The translations under genes and the position numbers were made by a program. This document shows, in pieces, positions 39,833-49,865 of a stretch of 64,000 nt of DNA. The notes beneath the pieces were generated by a model, which ran no database searches, had not been told where the DNA came from, and was given only the letters and a program-made list of their open reading frames with translations. Each line of letters opens with the position of its first letter. Position 1 is the stretch's first letter. Source of the DNA: Pseudomonas delhiensis (lineage in GTDB: Bacteria; Pseudomonadota; Gammaproteobacteria; Pseudomonadales; Pseudomonadaceae). The stretch is from the NCBI RefSeq assembly GCF_900187975.1, contig NZ_FZPC01000026.1, forward strand, positions 52,544 through 116,543, given 5' to 3'.

Positions 39833-40309
39833 TCAGAGGCGCGGCTCGATGCGCATGCCGCGGTTGCCGGCGCGCTCGTCGGCGCGGCTGTCGTCCACGT
39901 CGGGCATCAGCTGCGGCTGCATGAGCTGGCGCATGGTCGGCTCGTTCTCCGCCTCGGCGCGCTGGCGGCGGTTGCGCGCGGCGCGCTCGATGGGCCAGCG
40001 CACGGCGACGAAGATCAGGTACACGACGAAGGCCGCCAGCAGCACCAGGGCCAGGTCGGAAACCGCGCGCCAGGCGTTGTTGCCCACCTTGAACAGCACG
40101 TCCAGGGCGGTGATGGCGATGGCCGGGGCGTATTCGTTGTTGGCCGGGTCCACCGGCGTCGGCGTGAACAGCAGCACGAGGACGATCACCCGCAGCGGTT
40201 CGCGCAGCCAGCGCCACATCCAGCCGGTCATCAGGAACCAGACGACCAGGAGTCCGAAAGCGGCGAACAGGTAGACGCCCCAGGCGAGTTGATAATCGTG
40301 TTCGTTCAT
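39833..40309 (-). CDS. Conserved Pseudomonas-type membrane protein, unknown function
   Basis: A 158-residue protein with three likely membrane helices: [32 protein letters not shown] and [19 protein letters not shown]. The C-terminal 45 residues are polar and charged ([18 protein letters not shown]) and cytoplasmic. No domain is recognised. It is divergent from the oligopeptidase gene with 98 bp between. Confidence 0.65.
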   Translation of the reverse strand: MNEHDYQLAWGVYLFAAFGLLVVWFLMTGWMWRWLREPLRVIVLVLLFTPTPVDPANNEYAPAIAITALDVLFKVGNNAWRAVSDLALVLLAAFVVYLIFVAVRWPIERAARNRRQRAEAENEPTMRQLMQPQLMPDVDDSRADERAGNRGMRIEPRL

Positions 40310-40407
40310 GCGCGTGCGTGCGGTGGCGGCAGAGGGGGGCTTATGATAGCCGCTTTTCCCCACGGGTGCGCAGCCGGGCGTCACCCCTGCCCCGCCAAGG
40401 AGCCGCC

Positions 40408-42459
40408 ATGACCCACCGCCAGCCCCCCATCGCCCGCCGCGAAGCCGCCGCCGATCCCTACGCCTGGCTGCAGCAGCGCGACAGCGCCGAAGTGCTCGAC
40501 TACCTCAAGGCGGAGAACGCCTACCTCGAAACCGAGCTGGCCGGGCAGGCCGAACTGCGCGAGCAACTGTTCCAGGAGATCAAGGGCCGCATCCGCGAGA
40601 CCGACCTGTCGCTGCCCTCGCCCTGGGGCCCGTGGCTGTACTACCAGCGCACCACCGCCGGCGACGAGTACCCGCGCCATTACCGCTGCCTGCGCCCGGC
40701 CGGCGACTCGCTGGCCGTGGACGAAAGCGCCGAGCAGCTGCTGCTCGACCCCAACGAACTGGCCGCCGGCGGCTTCCTTTCCCTCGGCGCCTTCAGCATC
40801 AGCCCCGACCATTCGCGCCTGGCCTACAGCCTGGACACCAGCGGCGACGAGATCTACCGCCTGTACGTCAAGGACCTGGCCAGCGGCGCCGTGGAGGAAC
40901 TGCCCTTCGACGACTGCGACGGCAGCATGACCTGGGCCAACGACAGCCGCACCCTGTTCTTCGGCGAGCTGGACGAGACCCACCGCCCGCACAAGCTGTA
41001 CCGCCACACCCTGGGCGAGCCCGGCGCCGAACTGGTGTTCGAGGAACCCGACGGGCGCTTCTTCCTGCACTGCTACCGCGCCAGCTCCGAGCGCCAGCTG
41101 GTGCTGCTGCTGGGCAGCAAGACCACCAGCGAGGCCTGGGTGCTCGACGCCGAGCAGCCACGCGGCGACTTCCGCTGCCTGGCGCCGCGCCAGGAAGAGC
41201 ACGAATACCACGTCGACCATGGCCTGCTCGGCCAGCAATGGACCTGGTTCATCCGCAGCAACCAGAGCGGCATCAACTTCGCCCTCTACAGCGCCAGCGA
41301 AGCGCAGCCCGACCGCGAGCACTGGCGCGAACTGATCGCCCACCGCGACAGCGTGATGCTCGAAGACGTCACCCTCAACCAGGACGCCTTCACCCTCAGC
41401 CTGCGCGAGGGCGGCCTGCCGATCGTCGAGGTCCATGCCGCAGGCCAGGCGCCGCGCCGCGTGGAGCTGCCCGACGCGGCCTACAACCTGTACGTGCAGG
41501 ACAGCCTGGAATTCCACAGCCCGGTCATCCGCCTGCGCTACGAGGCGCTCAACCGCCCGGCGCAGATCCGCCAGCTGGGCCTGCTCGACGGCGCCCAGCA
41601 GGTGCTCAAGGAAACCCCGGTGGAAGGCCCCTTCGACGCCGACGCCTACGAGAGCCGCCGGCTCTGGGCCGGCAGCGTGGATGGCGTGCAGGTGCCGATC
41701 AGCCTGGTGGCGCGCCGCGAGGTACTGCAAGGCATCGCCGCCGGCCGCCCGGCGCCGCTGTACCTGTACGGCTACGGCGCCTATGGGGCGAGCCTCGATC
41801 CCTGGTTCTCCCACGCCCGCCTGAGCCTGCTGGAGCGCGGCTTCGTCTTCGCCATCGCCCACGTGCGTGGCGGCGGCGAGCTGGGCGAGGCCTGGTACCG
41901 CGCCGGCAAGCTGGCGCACAAGCAGAACAGCTTCAGCGACTTCATCGCCTGCGCCGAGCACCTCTGCGCCGAGGGCTACAGCACCCCGGCGCAGACCGTG
42001 ATCAGCGGCGGAAGCGCCGGCGGCCTGCTGATGGGCGCGGTGCTCAACCAGCGCCCGCAGCAGTTCGCCGCCTGCATCGCCGAGGTGCCCTTCGTCGACG
42101 TGCTCAACACCATGCTCGACCCGGACCTGCCGCTGACCGTCACCGAGTACGACGAGTGGGGCAACCCGCAGGAGCACGAGGTCTACGAGCGCATCCGCGC
42201 CTACGCGCCCTACGAGAACGTCTGCGCCCAGGACTACCCGGCGCTGCTGGTGGTGGCCGGCTACAACGACAGCCGCGTGCAGTACTGGGAAGCGGCCAAG
42301 TGGGTGGCCAAGCTGCGCGCCAACAAGACCGACGACAACCTGCTGCTGCTCAAGACCGACCTGGGCGCCGGCCACGGCGGCATGAGCGGGCGCTACCAGG
42401 GACTCAAGGACGTGGCCCTGGAATACGCCTTCGTGCTCAAGGTGCTGGGCCTGTCATAA
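40408..42459 (+). CDS. Oligopeptidase B-like serine peptidase (S9A)
   Basis: A 683-residue prolyl-oligopeptidase-family enzyme. A beta-propeller domain (about 75-400) gates a C-terminal alpha/beta-hydrolase domain. The catalytic Ser is in TVISGGSAGGLLMGAV, the Asp follows in VAGYNDSRVQYWE, and the His in TDLGAGHGGMSGRYQ. AHVRGGGELGEAWY is typical of oligopeptidase B, which cuts small peptides after Arg or Lys. AAGGAG precedes the ATG. No signal peptide is seen, so it is cytosolic. Confidence 0.92.
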   Translation: MTHRQPPIARREAAADPYAWLQQRDSAEVLDYLKAENAYLETELAGQAELREQLFQEIKGRIRETDLSLPSPWGPWLYYQRTTAGDEYPRHYRCLRPAGDSLAVDESAEQLLLDPNELAAGGFLSLGAFSISPDHSRLAYSLDTSGDEIYRLYVKDLASGAVEELPFDDCDGSMTWANDSRTLFFGELDETHRPHKLYRHTLGEPGAELVFEEPDGRFFLHCYRASSERQLVLLLGSKTTSEAWVLDAEQPRGDFRCLAPRQEEHEYHVDHGLLGQQWTWFIRSNQSGINFALYSASEAQPDREHWRELIAHRDSVMLEDVTLNQDAFTLSLREGGLPIVEVHAAGQAPRRVELPDAAYNLYVQDSLEFHSPVIRLRYEALNRPAQIRQLGLLDGAQQVLKETPVEGPFDADAYESRRLWAGSVDGVQVPISLVARREVLQGIAAGRPAPLYLYGYGAYGASLDPWFSHARLSLLERGFVFAIAHVRGGGELGEAWYRAGKLAHKQNSFSDFIACAEHLCAEGYSTPAQTVISGGSAGGLLMGAVLNQRPQQFAACIAEVPFVDVLNTMLDPDLPLTVTEYDEWGNPQEHEVYERIRAYAPYENVCAQDYPALLVVAGYNDSRVQYWEAAKWVAKLRANKTDDNLLLLKTDLGAGHGGMSGRYQGLKDVALEYAFVLKVLGLS

Positions 42460-42461
42460 CC

Positions 42462-42677
42462 GTAGGGCGCATAACGCCTACGGCGTTATCCGCCACCACT
42501 CGCGAGCACCGGCGTTGCAGCCAGCGGCGGATAACCGCGAACGGTTATTCGCCCTACGGCGCTACGGCCAAGCCATAACCGTAGGGCGCATAACGCCTAC
42601 GGCGTTATCCGCCGTCATTCGCGGGCATCGGTGTTACGGCCAGCGGCGGATAACCGCGAACGGTTATGCGCCCTACG
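42462..42677. repeat. Two family C palindrome units in tandem
   Basis: Units at 42462-42557 and 42581-42677 are nearly identical, including flanking ATAACC, with a short spacer between, so they look like a tandem duplication. They occupy most of the 320-bp gap; the rest (42690-42770) is a degraded B-type arm. No gene is seen. Confidence 0.85.
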
Positions 42678-42779
42678 GCCTGCGCCGGGTCGATCGCGGG
42701 CGGAGTCCGCTCCCACAGGGGAATGACGTGGGTGGGGCGGCGTAGGAGCGGCCTGCGTCCGCGATTCCCCCAGGCGATA

Positions 42780-43229
42780 TCACCCCGCCCGGAAGATCAG
42801 GTGCTCTTCCCAGTCGTCCTCGGCCACCGCGGTCTCGCTGAGCATCCGCCCCGACTGTGAAATCCGCTCATGATGCACCGCATCGGGGTCGCCGCAGACT
42901 AGGTGATGCCACAGCGGCAGGTCCTTGCCCTCGGCCACCAGGCGGTAGCCGCAGGTCGGCGGCAGCCAGCGGAACTCGTCGGCCTGGGCCGGGGTGAGCT
43001 GGATGCAGTCGGGCACGCTGGCGCGGCGGTTGGCGTAGTCGGTGCAGCGGCAGGTCTTCAGGTCCAGCAGCTTGCAGGCGATGCGCGTGTAGTAGACGGT
43101 GCCGTCGTCCTCGTCCTCGAGTTTCTGCAGGCAGCACAAACCGCAGCCGTCGCACAGCGACTCCCACTCCTGCTGATCGAGCTGTTCGAGGGTCTTGCGT
43201 TTCCAGAAGGGTTCGACTTTGGCGGCCAT
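42780..43229 (-). CDS. YcgN-family cysteine-cluster protein (UPF0260)
   Basis: A 149-residue protein with eight cysteines arranged CDGCGLCC near residue 26, then [17 protein letters not shown] and PPTCGYR, suggesting a metal or Fe-S site. This is the YcgN/UPF0260 pattern. The function is unknown. In many gammaproteobacteria it lies beside ycgL and rnd; here those genes are about 2.3 kb away, separated by nitroreductase and 2-hydroxyacid dehydrogenase genes. Confidence 0.87.
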   Translation of the reverse strand: MAAKVEPFWKRKTLEQLDQQEWESLCDGCGLCCLQKLEDEDDGTVYYTRIACKLLDLKTCRCTDYANRRASVPDCIQLTPAQADEFRWLPPTCGYRLVAEGKDLPLWHHLVCGDPDAVHHERISQSGRMLSETAVAEDDWEEHLIFRAG

Positions 43230-43439
43230 CGTTTTTCTAGGTGAGGCTTTTCACGGGGCGCCAAGTCTATGCCCAGGCGCCGCGCCGGCCAAGCGCAGGT
43301 GACCACCGGAGCGCTTGCCAGGGGCCGCGCGGCTGGGTAGCTTTCCTCCACCATCAGGCCCGAGCGGGCCGCCGCCTCCCCCATGATCCGCGATGCCCAG
43401 CCGTCCACGGCACCATCCCCCTTGCCAGCAGGAGCCGCC

Positions 43440-44033
43440 ATGAGCGCCAATCCCCGCGTTGCCGACTATCCCATCGACCCGCAGTTCATCAATCGCTGGT
43501 CGCCCCGCGCCTTCAGCGGCGAGAGCATCCCCGAGGAAACCCTGCTGGGCTTCCTCGAAGCCGCGCGCTGGGCGCCCTCCTCGTTCAACTCGCAGCCCTG
43601 GCGCTTCCTCTACGCGCGCCGCGACACGCCGAACTGGCAGCGCTACCTGGACCTGCTGGGCGAATTCAACCGCGGCTGGGCGCAGAACGCCGCGGCGCTG
43701 GTGATAGTGCTGTCCAAGACCACCTTCGCCCCGCCCGGCTCCAGCGAGGAGAAACCGGCGCTCTGGCACACCTTCGACACCGGCGCGGCCTGGGGCTTCC
43801 TGGCCCTGCAGGCGAGCCTGGCCGGCTGGCACAGCCACGGCATGGCCGGCTTCGACCGCGAGGCCACCCGCGTCGAGCTGAAGGTGCCGGACGACCACGA
43901 GATCCACGCTGCCATCGCCATCGGCAAGCTCGGCGACAAGGCGATCCTCCCGGAAAGCCTGCAGGCGCGCGAGACGCCCAGCCCGCGCCGGCCGCTGGAG
44001 CAGCTGGCCGCCGAGGGCGATTTCAGCCTGTGA
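43440..44033 (+). CDS. Nitroreductase-family protein
   Basis: A 197-residue FMN-dependent oxidoreductase. The N-terminal INRWSPRAFSGESIPEETL is the FMN-binding arginine segment; ARWAPSSFNSQPWRF and the late AIAIGKLGDKAILPE complete the fold. Such enzymes reduce nitroaromatics, quinones or other conjugated acceptors. AGGAG precedes the ATG at 43440. It converges on the 2-hydroxyacid dehydrogenase gene. Confidence 0.87.
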   Translation: MSANPRVADYPIDPQFINRWSPRAFSGESIPEETLLGFLEAARWAPSSFNSQPWRFLYARRDTPNWQRYLDLLGEFNRGWAQNAAALVIVLSKTTFAPPGSSEEKPALWHTFDTGAAWGFLALQASLAGWHSHGMAGFDREATRVELKVPDDHEIHAAIAIGKLGDKAILPESLQARETPSPRRPLEQLAAEGDFSL

Positions 44034-44039
44034 GGAACA

Positions 44040-44061
44040 GGGCGCCCCGCGCGGAGCGCCC
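44040..44061. terminator. Shared hairpin between convergent genes
   Basis: GGGCGC and GCGCCC form a stem in the 32-bp gap between the nitroreductase and dehydrogenase stops, where it could act on both strands. Confidence 0.4.
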
Positions 44062-44065
44062 GACG

Positions 44066-44998
44066 TCAGTAGCCACGGGTGAAGTCCACCTCGCCGCGCA
44101 TGGGCTGCCCGGCCCAGAAGCGCGACAGGTTCTCGCGGAACAGCTCCACCATCGGCCCCGGCAGCGTCGGCGCGGCAGTGTGGCCGGTGAGCAGCAGGCG
44201 CGGCGCGCTCCAGAACGGATGCTGCGGCGGCAGCGGCTCCTGGCGGCAGACGTCGATGACGGCGCCGGCCAGGCGGTTGCTTTCCAGGGCGCTGACCAGG
44301 TCGGCGTCGACCACCGCGACGCCGCGCCCGGCATTGATGAACAGCGTCGAGGGCTTCATCCGCTGGAACAGCGCCAGGTCGAAGATGTCCTGGGTGTCCG
44401 GGGTGTCGGGCAGCAGGTTGACCACGTAGTCGGCGGTCTCCACCAGGCGCGGCAGCTCGGCCAGCGAGCCCACCCGCTGGAACGGCTGCAGCGGCCGCGG
44501 GGTGCGCGCCACGCCGGTCAGCTCGACGCCGAAGGCCGCCAGCATGTGCGCCACGGCCAGGCCGATCTCGCCGGTGCCCACCAGCAGCACGTGGCGGCCA
44601 CGCAGGCTGCCGGGCGCGCGGTCGTCCCACTGGCTGCCCACCTGGCTGGCCAGGCGGCCGAGGAACTGGCGCTCGTGGGCCAGCATGTAGGTCAGCAGGT
44701 ATTCGCTCATCACCTGGCCGAAGATGCCCACCGCGCGGCTCAGGGCATAGTCCTTGGGCAGGTCGTCGGCCAGCAGCGGGGTGATGCCGGCCCAGGTGGA
44801 CTGCACCCAGACGGGGTGCACGCCCTTGCGCAGCAGCTGCGCCACCAGGTCGGGCTCGCCCAGCCACACCGGGCATTCGGCGGCGGCCTCGACGAGGTTG
44901 TCGGGTTTGTCGCCGGATACCACGCTGAGGCTGGGCTCGGCAGCCATGGTCAGCGCGGCGTAGAGGGTATGTTCGCGATCGAGGATGAGCAGGCGCAT
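44066..44998 (-). CDS. D-2-hydroxyacid dehydrogenase
   Basis: A 310-residue NAD(P)-dependent dehydrogenase. The nucleotide-binding motif is HVLLVGTGEIGLAVAHMLAAFG (about 140-161, in pieces). The catalytic Arg lies in FINAGRGVAVVD, the Glu in VCRQEPLPPQHPFW and the His in LTGHTAAPT. It reduces a 2-oxo acid (glyoxylate/hydroxypyruvate type) or the reverse. It follows ycgL on the strand, 228 bp away. Confidence 0.88.
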   Translation of the reverse strand: MRLLILDREHTLYAALTMAAEPSLSVVSGDKPDNLVEAAAECPVWLGEPDLVAQLLRKGVHPVWVQSTWAGITPLLADDLPKDYALSRAVGIFGQVMSEYLLTYMLAHERQFLGRLASQVGSQWDDRAPGSLRGRHVLLVGTGEIGLAVAHMLAAFGVELTGVARTPRPLQPFQRVGSLAELPRLVETADYVVNLLPDTPDTQDIFDLALFQRMKPSTLFINAGRGVAVVDADLVSALESNRLAGAVIDVCRQEPLPPQHPFWSAPRLLLTGHTAAPTLPGPMVELFRENLSRFWAGQPMRGEVDFTRGY

Positions 44999-45205
44999 GG
45001 TTTAAATCGCACCCGTGGGGCAAGGCGAAGGCACGTTGATTGGCATTGTCGGTATCGTCCCTGCGTGCAGCGGCGATTTTGTGCGAGTTGAACGAAGGCC
45101 TGTAGACCGGCTGGAAGTCCAGGCGTTCCGCTTAATCAGGAATTTTCTGACGCAATAATGCTCTTGCACCTACAACTTGCACAGTTATTTCGTACCAATT
45201 CGCGT

Positions 45206-45228
45206 AGGCGTCGACTTTTCGACGCCTT
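45206..45228 (-). terminator. Hairpin at the end of the rnd-ycgL operon
   Basis: AGGCGTCGA and TCGACGCCT form a perfect 9-bp stem with a 4-nt loop, touching the ycgL stop codon. There is no clear T-run beyond it on the minus strand. Confidence 0.45.
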
Positions 45229-45520
45229 ACAGGGGATCGTTCATCCGCAGCAGCTCTTCGGGCAGGTGCTCGATGTACTCCTCCTCCGCCGGCGGCATCT
45301 GCAGGTGGAAGCCCTGCTTCTCGATGTTCTCCAGCACCTTGTGGATATCTTCGCGGGCCAGCTTGCGCTCGGGGCCGAGCACCAGGTCGAAGGCGTGCTG
45401 CGGCGCGCCGAACGCCGCCAGCAGGGCCTCGGGCACGCGGCTCAGGGCCTCGCGCTTGTCGACGTACAGGTACATCTCGTTCTTGCGCGGGCTCTTGTAG
45501 ATGGAGCAGATGCGTTTCAT
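45227..45520 (-). CDS. ycgL: YcgL-domain protein
   Basis: A 97-residue YcgL protein. [20 protein letters not shown] and [12 protein letters not shown] are the conserved segments, and the end [16 protein letters not shown] is acidic. The function is unknown; it is regularly found beside rnd. Its ATG overlaps the rnd stop (ATGA), so the two are translationally coupled. Confidence 0.93.
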   Translation of the reverse strand: MKRICSIYKSPRKNEMYLYVDKREALSRVPEALLAAFGAPQHAFDLVLGPERKLAREDIHKVLENIEKQGFHLQMPPAEEEYIEHLPEELLRMNDPL

Positions 45521-46650
45521 GGGTTCTCCGGGGCGGCCAGGCAATCCAGCAGGGCCTGGCCCATCAGTTCACGGCGCCAGCCCTGCAGGGAATCGGGCAG
45601 GCGGTAGGGGCCGTCGGGGTAGCCGCTCTTGAGCAGCGCCTCGAGAATCTTCTTGCGCAGCATCAGCTCCGGGGCCATGCCCTGGCGCTCGGCCTCGCGC
45701 TGGCCGACCTCGCGCAGCCGCTTGAGCAGCGGCGTCACCTCGCGCGGCAGCGGCTCGGGCAACGGCTCGGGCCATTGCTCGGCGGGCAGCGCGGCGGCAT
45801 GGGCGAGCAGCGCCAGCAGGGTGTCGCCATCCTGGCGCACGGTGCGCGGGTGCATCTCGTCGATGCGCGCCAGCGCCTGCTTGTCCTTCGGCTGCAGGCG
45901 CGCCAGCGGCCACAGCGTCTGCTCGCGCAGGATGCGGTTGCGCGGCTGGTTGCGCAGGCGCGCCTGTTCCTCGCGCCAGGCGCAGACCTCGCGCAGCACC
46001 GCGAGCTGCTGCGGGGCCAGCTTCCAGGCCAGCTTGACGTCGCGCCAGGCCTCGCGCGGGTCGCTGACGCGGGTCTGGTTGGCGACCAGGTCGGCGCCAT
46101 CGGCCAGCAGCCAGGCCAGCTTGTGCTCGGGCAGGCGCGGCGCCAGCTTCACGTAGACCTCGGCCAGGTGCTGCACGTCCTCGGCGGCATAGCGCACCTG
46201 CATGTCGGTCAGCGGGCGCTGCAGCCAGTCCGAACGCGTCTCGTCCTTGGGCAGGTCCAGGCCGAGCATCTCCAGCACCAGCTTGGAATAGCCCATGGAA
46301 TGCGCCATGCCCAGGTAGGCGGCGGCCAGCTGGGTGTCGAACAGCGGCTGCGGCAGGCTGCCGGTCAGGCGCTGGAAGACTTCCAGGTCCTCGCCGCAGG
46401 CATGGAACACCTTGACCACCGAGGGCGCCTCCAGCACCTCGGCGAAGGGCGTCCAGTCGCGGATCAGCAGCGGGTCGATCAGCCACGCCCGCTCGCCGTC
46501 GCCGACCTGCACCAGGCCGGCTCCGGGGTAAAAGGTATCGACGCGCATGAACTCGGTATCGAGTGCCAGGTACGGCAGTTGTTTCCAGTCCCGGCATTGC
46601 TGCGCCAGGCTGGCATCGTCGCGGATCCACCGGATATCGAGGGCGCTCAC
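45517..46650 (-). CDS. rnd: Ribonuclease D
   Basis: A 377-residue 3'-5' exoribonuclease that trims tRNA precursors. DEDDy-site residues are visible: [14 protein letters not shown] (Asp, Glu), [13 protein letters not shown] (Asp) and [15 protein letters not shown] (Tyr, Asp). Residues about 200-370 contain two HRDC-type domains. I chose the GTG at 46650 ([12 protein letters not shown]), because AAGGAG lies six bases before it; the ATG at 46656 would follow AAGGAG with no spacing. It is coupled to ycgL. Confidence 0.93.
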   Translation of the reverse strand: MSALDIRWIRDDASLAQQCRDWKQLPYLALDTEFMRVDTFYPGAGLVQVGDGERAWLIDPLLIRDWTPFAEVLEAPSVVKVFHACGEDLEVFQRLTGSLPQPLFDTQLAAAYLGMAHSMGYSKLVLEMLGLDLPKDETRSDWLQRPLTDMQVRYAAEDVQHLAEVYVKLAPRLPEHKLAWLLADGADLVANQTRVSDPREAWRDVKLAWKLAPQQLAVLREVCAWREEQARLRNQPRNRILREQTLWPLARLQPKDKQALARIDEMHPRTVRQDGDTLLALLAHAAALPAEQWPEPLPEPLPREVTPLLKRLREVGQREAERQGMAPELMLRKKILEALLKSGYPDGPYRLPDSLQGWRRELMGQALLDCLAAPENP

Positions 46651-46788
46651 GAACATCTCCTTGCTTCACATGGGGCGCATTATATCGGGCCGGATGATGT
46701 ACGAGCATTCCGCTTTTGCCTACAAGGCTGTACAGATGCGGACGAAGGCTTATCTTTCCCGCCCCAGGATCCCCGACAAGAAGCCTTC

Positions 46789-47850
46789 ATGATGAAGAAA
46801 CTCGCAACCCTGCTGGTACTGCTGATCGCTGCCGCCGCGGCCTACCTCGCCATCACCCCGAGCCCCATCGACCCCGTGGCCTGGAACCCGCCGCCGGCGC
46901 CGCCGATGACCGGCGTGCTGGAACCCAACGACACCCTGATGAAGGCCGAGCTGCTCGGCCTGGGCCAGGTGAAGGGCCCGGAAGACACCGCGGTGGACGC
47001 CCAGGGCCGCCTCTACGCCGGCCTGGACGACGGCCGCGTGGTGCGCCTGGACAACGGCCAGGTCAGCACCTTCGCCGAGACCGGCGGCCGCCCGCTGGGC
47101 ATGGATTTCGACGCCCAGGGCAACCTGATCGTCGCCGACGCCTGGAAAGGCCTGCTGAAGATCGACGCGCAAGGCAAGATCACGGTGCTCAGCACCGAGG
47201 CCGACGGCGTGCCCTTCGCCTTCACCGACGACCTGGACATCGCCAGCGACGGGCACATCTACTTCAGCGACGCCTCCAGCCGCTTCCGCCAGCCCGACTA
47301 CATCCTCGACTACCTGGAGACCCGCCCCCACGGCCGCCTGCTGCGCTACGACCCGGCGACCGGCAAGACCGAGACGCTGCTCAAGGACCTGTACTTCGCC
47401 AACGGCGTGACGCTGTCGGCCAACGAGGACTTCGTGCTGGTCAACGAGACCTACCGCTACCGCATCGCCCGCTATTGGCTGAAGGGCCCGAAGGCCGGGC
47501 AGCAGGACATCTTCATCGACAACCTGCCGGGGCTGCCGGACAACCTCCAGGGCGACCGCAAGGGCACCTTCTGGGTGGCCATGCCGACGCCGCGCAAGGC
47601 CGACGCCGACTTCATCCTCGGCCAGCCCTGGCTCAAGCGCCAGTTGACCAAGCTGCCGCGGGCGCTGCTGCCCAAGCCGGTCCCCTACGGGCTGGTCATC
47701 GCCCTGGACGAGAACGGCAAGATCGTACGCAGCCTGCACGACACCAGCGGCCAGCACCTGCGCATGGTCACCTCGGCCAAGCCGGTGGGCGACTACCTCT
47801 ACTTCGGCAGCCTGGAAAACGACCGCATCGGCCGCCTGAAGATTCGCTGA
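46789..47850 (+). CDS. SMP-30/strictosidine synthase-like membrane-anchored protein
   Basis: A 353-residue six-bladed beta-propeller. Residues 5-22 (LATLLVLLIAAAAAYLAI) are a signal anchor or signal peptide, so the protein is periplasmic. Propeller landmarks are GPEDTAVDAQGRLYAGL, DDLDIASDGHIYFSDAS, FANGVTLSANEDFVLVNET and YRIARYWLKGPKAG; these fit the strictosidine synthase/adipocyte plasma membrane-associated protein group of calcium-dependent lactonases or esterases. The substrate is unknown. It is divergent from rnd and ends 6 bp from the convergent acyltransferase. Confidence 0.82.
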   Translation: MMKKLATLLVLLIAAAAAYLAITPSPIDPVAWNPPPAPPMTGVLEPNDTLMKAELLGLGQVKGPEDTAVDAQGRLYAGLDDGRVVRLDNGQVSTFAETGGRPLGMDFDAQGNLIVADAWKGLLKIDAQGKITVLSTEADGVPFAFTDDLDIASDGHIYFSDASSRFRQPDYILDYLETRPHGRLLRYDPATGKTETLLKDLYFANGVTLSANEDFVLVNETYRYRIARYWLKGPKAGQQDIFIDNLPGLPDNLQGDRKGTFWVAMPTPRKADADFILGQPWLKRQLTKLPRALLPKPVPYGLVIALDENGKIVRSLHDTSGQHLRMVTSAKPVGDYLYFGSLENDRIGRLKIR

Positions 47851-47856
47851 CGCGCC

Positions 47857-48654
47857 TCAGCCCAGCGCCAGCGGCTCCTCGCGGGCCGCTTCGGCGCACT
47901 TCGCGGCGCCCGGCTCCAGCAGCTCCTGCATGCGCCCGCGGACTTCGCCCATCAGGGCGTCCAGGCCCTGCCCGCGGAAGGCCGCGGCATCCACCGGGCG
48001 GCCCACCAGCAGGTCCACCGGCTGGCCCAGGTTGAGGTCGAAGGTGCGCGCCGGCAGCACCCGGTGGATGCCGCGGATGGCCACCGGGATGATCACCGCG
48101 TCGGTGTCCAGCGCCAGGCGGAAGCAACCCTTCTTGAACGGCAGCAGGCGCCCGTCGTCCGAACGGGTGCCCTCCGGCGCCGCCCACAGCACGATGCCGC
48201 TCTCCATCATTTGCCGCGCACGCTGCAGGTCGTCGCGGGCGCGCTGGCCGTTGTGCCGGTCGATGGAGGGGAACTCGGCGGCGCGCATGGCCCGGCCGAG
48301 CACCGGGATGCGGTACAGCTCGCGCTTGGCCAGCATGCGGATCGAACCGGGCAGCGCGGCGAAGCTGGCCGGGATGTCGTAGTGGCTGGAGTGGTTGCAG
48401 AGGATCATGTAGCGCCGCCCGTCGCCGAAGTCCGGCATGGCCCCGTGCACGCTCAGGCGCATGCGCACCAGGCGCAGCAGCAGGCCGGACCACTGGCGGG
48501 TGTAGCGGTCCACGCGCTCGCGGCGCAGGCGGCCGATGGCGGCCAGGGACAGCACCAGCAGGCTGTAGTAGAAGGTGATCAGGCCGGTCGCCAGGGCGAT
48601 GGCGCAGACGCGCGCCCGCGAGGCCGCCTGGGTCGCCGGTTGCAGACTGGACAT
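47857..48654 (-). CDS. 1-acyl-sn-glycerol-3-phosphate acyltransferase (PlsC-like)
   Basis: A 265-residue membrane acyltransferase. The catalytic H-x4-D is in ILCNHSSHYDIP (NHSSHYD), and the substrate motif in WAAPEGTRSDDGRLLPFKKG. One membrane segment lies near the N-terminus (ALATGLITFYYSLLVLSLAAIG). It would acylate lysophosphatidic acid or another lysolipid; Pseudomonas has several such enzymes. The start MSSLQPATQ is chosen for GGAG upstream. Confidence 0.87.
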   Translation of the reverse strand: MSSLQPATQAASRARVCAIALATGLITFYYSLLVLSLAAIGRLRRERVDRYTRQWSGLLLRLVRMRLSVHGAMPDFGDGRRYMILCNHSSHYDIPASFAALPGSIRMLAKRELYRIPVLGRAMRAAEFPSIDRHNGQRARDDLQRARQMMESGIVLWAAPEGTRSDDGRLLPFKKGCFRLALDTDAVIIPVAIRGIHRVLPARTFDLNLGQPVDLLVGRPVDAAAFRGQGLDALMGEVRGRMQELLEPGAAKCAEAAREEPLALG

Positions 48655-48760
48655 GGGCGAAAACTCCATCGGATCGAAGAAAGCCGCCGCGAACCGGCGT
48701 TTTCCATTGCACAAGCCTTATGATGCGCGAGGAAACCGTCACGACACAGGAACCCGAACG

Positions 48761-49615
48761 ATGTCACTCGCCCGCCTGCTCAGCCCGCAACAACTGGCAG
48801 CCCGCCTGGACGAACCCGGCCTGCTGATCCTCGACTGCCGCTTCGCCCTGGACGACCCGGGCTACGGCGCCCGCGTGTTCGCCGAGAACCACATCCCCGG
48901 CGCCCAGTACGCCGACCTCGAGCGCGACCTCTCGGCCCCGGTGGTCAAGGGCGTGACCGGCCGCCACCCGCTGCCCGACGCCGCTGCGCTGATCCAGCGC
49001 CTGCGCGCCTGGGGCCTGGACAACAGCGACGAGGTGGTGCTCTACGACGACGGCCCCGGCGCCTTCGCCGCCCGCGCCTGGTGGCTGCTGCTGTGGCTGG
49101 GCAAGCGCGACGGCGTGTACCTGCTCGACGGCGGCATGAACGCCTGGCGCGCCGCCGGCCTGCCGCTGACCACCGCCGAGCCGGCGGTGCCGGCGGGCGC
49201 CTTCCACGGCGAGCCGGACAACGGCCTGCTGATCGATGCCGGCGAACTCTCGGCGCTGCTCGCCGACCCGCAGCTGCCGCTGATCGACGCCCGCGCCGAG
49301 CCGCGCTTCCGCGGCGAGGTGGAGCCCATCGACCCGGTCGCCGGCCACATCCCCGGCGCCCAGTGCGCGGCCTTCACCGACAACCTCGGCAGCGACGGCC
49401 GCTTCCTGCCGCCAGCGCAGCTGCACCAGCGCTTCGCCCGCCTGCTGCGCGGCCGCCCGGCCCAGGAGCTGGTGGCCTACTGCGGCTCCGGCGTCACCGC
49501 CTGCCACAACCTGTTCGCCCTGAGCCTGGCCGGCTACCCCCTGGGCCGCCTCTACGCCGGCTCCTGGAGCGAATGGATCACCGACCCGCGGCACCCGGTG
49601 GCCACCGGCGCCTGA
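48761..49615 (+). CDS. sseA: 3-mercaptopyruvate sulfurtransferase (two rhodanese domains)
   Basis: A 284-residue sulfurtransferase with two rhodanese domains. The first is inactive; the second holds the active-site loop C-G-S-G-V-T-A (VAYCGSGVTACH), the loop type of mercaptopyruvate rather than thiosulfate sulfurtransferases. LLIDARAEPRFRGEVEPID and VAGHIPGAQ are typical. It takes sulfur from 3-mercaptopyruvate for cyanide or thiol acceptors. AGGAA lies before the ATG. A strong hairpin follows. Confidence 0.9.
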   Translation: MSLARLLSPQQLAARLDEPGLLILDCRFALDDPGYGARVFAENHIPGAQYADLERDLSAPVVKGVTGRHPLPDAAALIQRLRAWGLDNSDEVVLYDDGPGAFAARAWWLLLWLGKRDGVYLLDGGMNAWRAAGLPLTTAEPAVPAGAFHGEPDNGLLIDAGELSALLADPQLPLIDARAEPRFRGEVEPIDPVAGHIPGAQCAAFTDNLGSDGRFLPPAQLHQRFARLLRGRPAQELVAYCGSGVTACHNLFALSLAGYPLGRLYAGSWSEWITDPRHPVATGA

Positions 49616-49621
49616 CGCGCC

Positions 49622-49659
49622 GCCCCAGGCCGCATCTGGCGCGGCCTGGGGCTCCTTTC
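49622..49659 (+). terminator. Hairpin terminator after sseA
   Basis: GCCCCAGGCCGC and GCGGCCTGGGGC form a perfect 12-bp stem with a 7-nt loop, followed by TCCTTTCC. Confidence 0.6.
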
Positions 49660-49865
49660 CCGACGCGGTAACCCATTCCCGGTTAATCACATCGAGGAAT
49701 ATGCCTGGGCTGCAGAAAATCAAAACAATTTAAAAACAGTCCTTTACAGTGGTTTTGTCGCACTACACTTCAAATCGAGCGGCTAAGTCCGCTTACGGCG
49801 GGGCCCAGGAGAACATCAGAAGCTGCCAAGACGCCCAGCCCCGCCGTTCATCGAGGGACAAGACC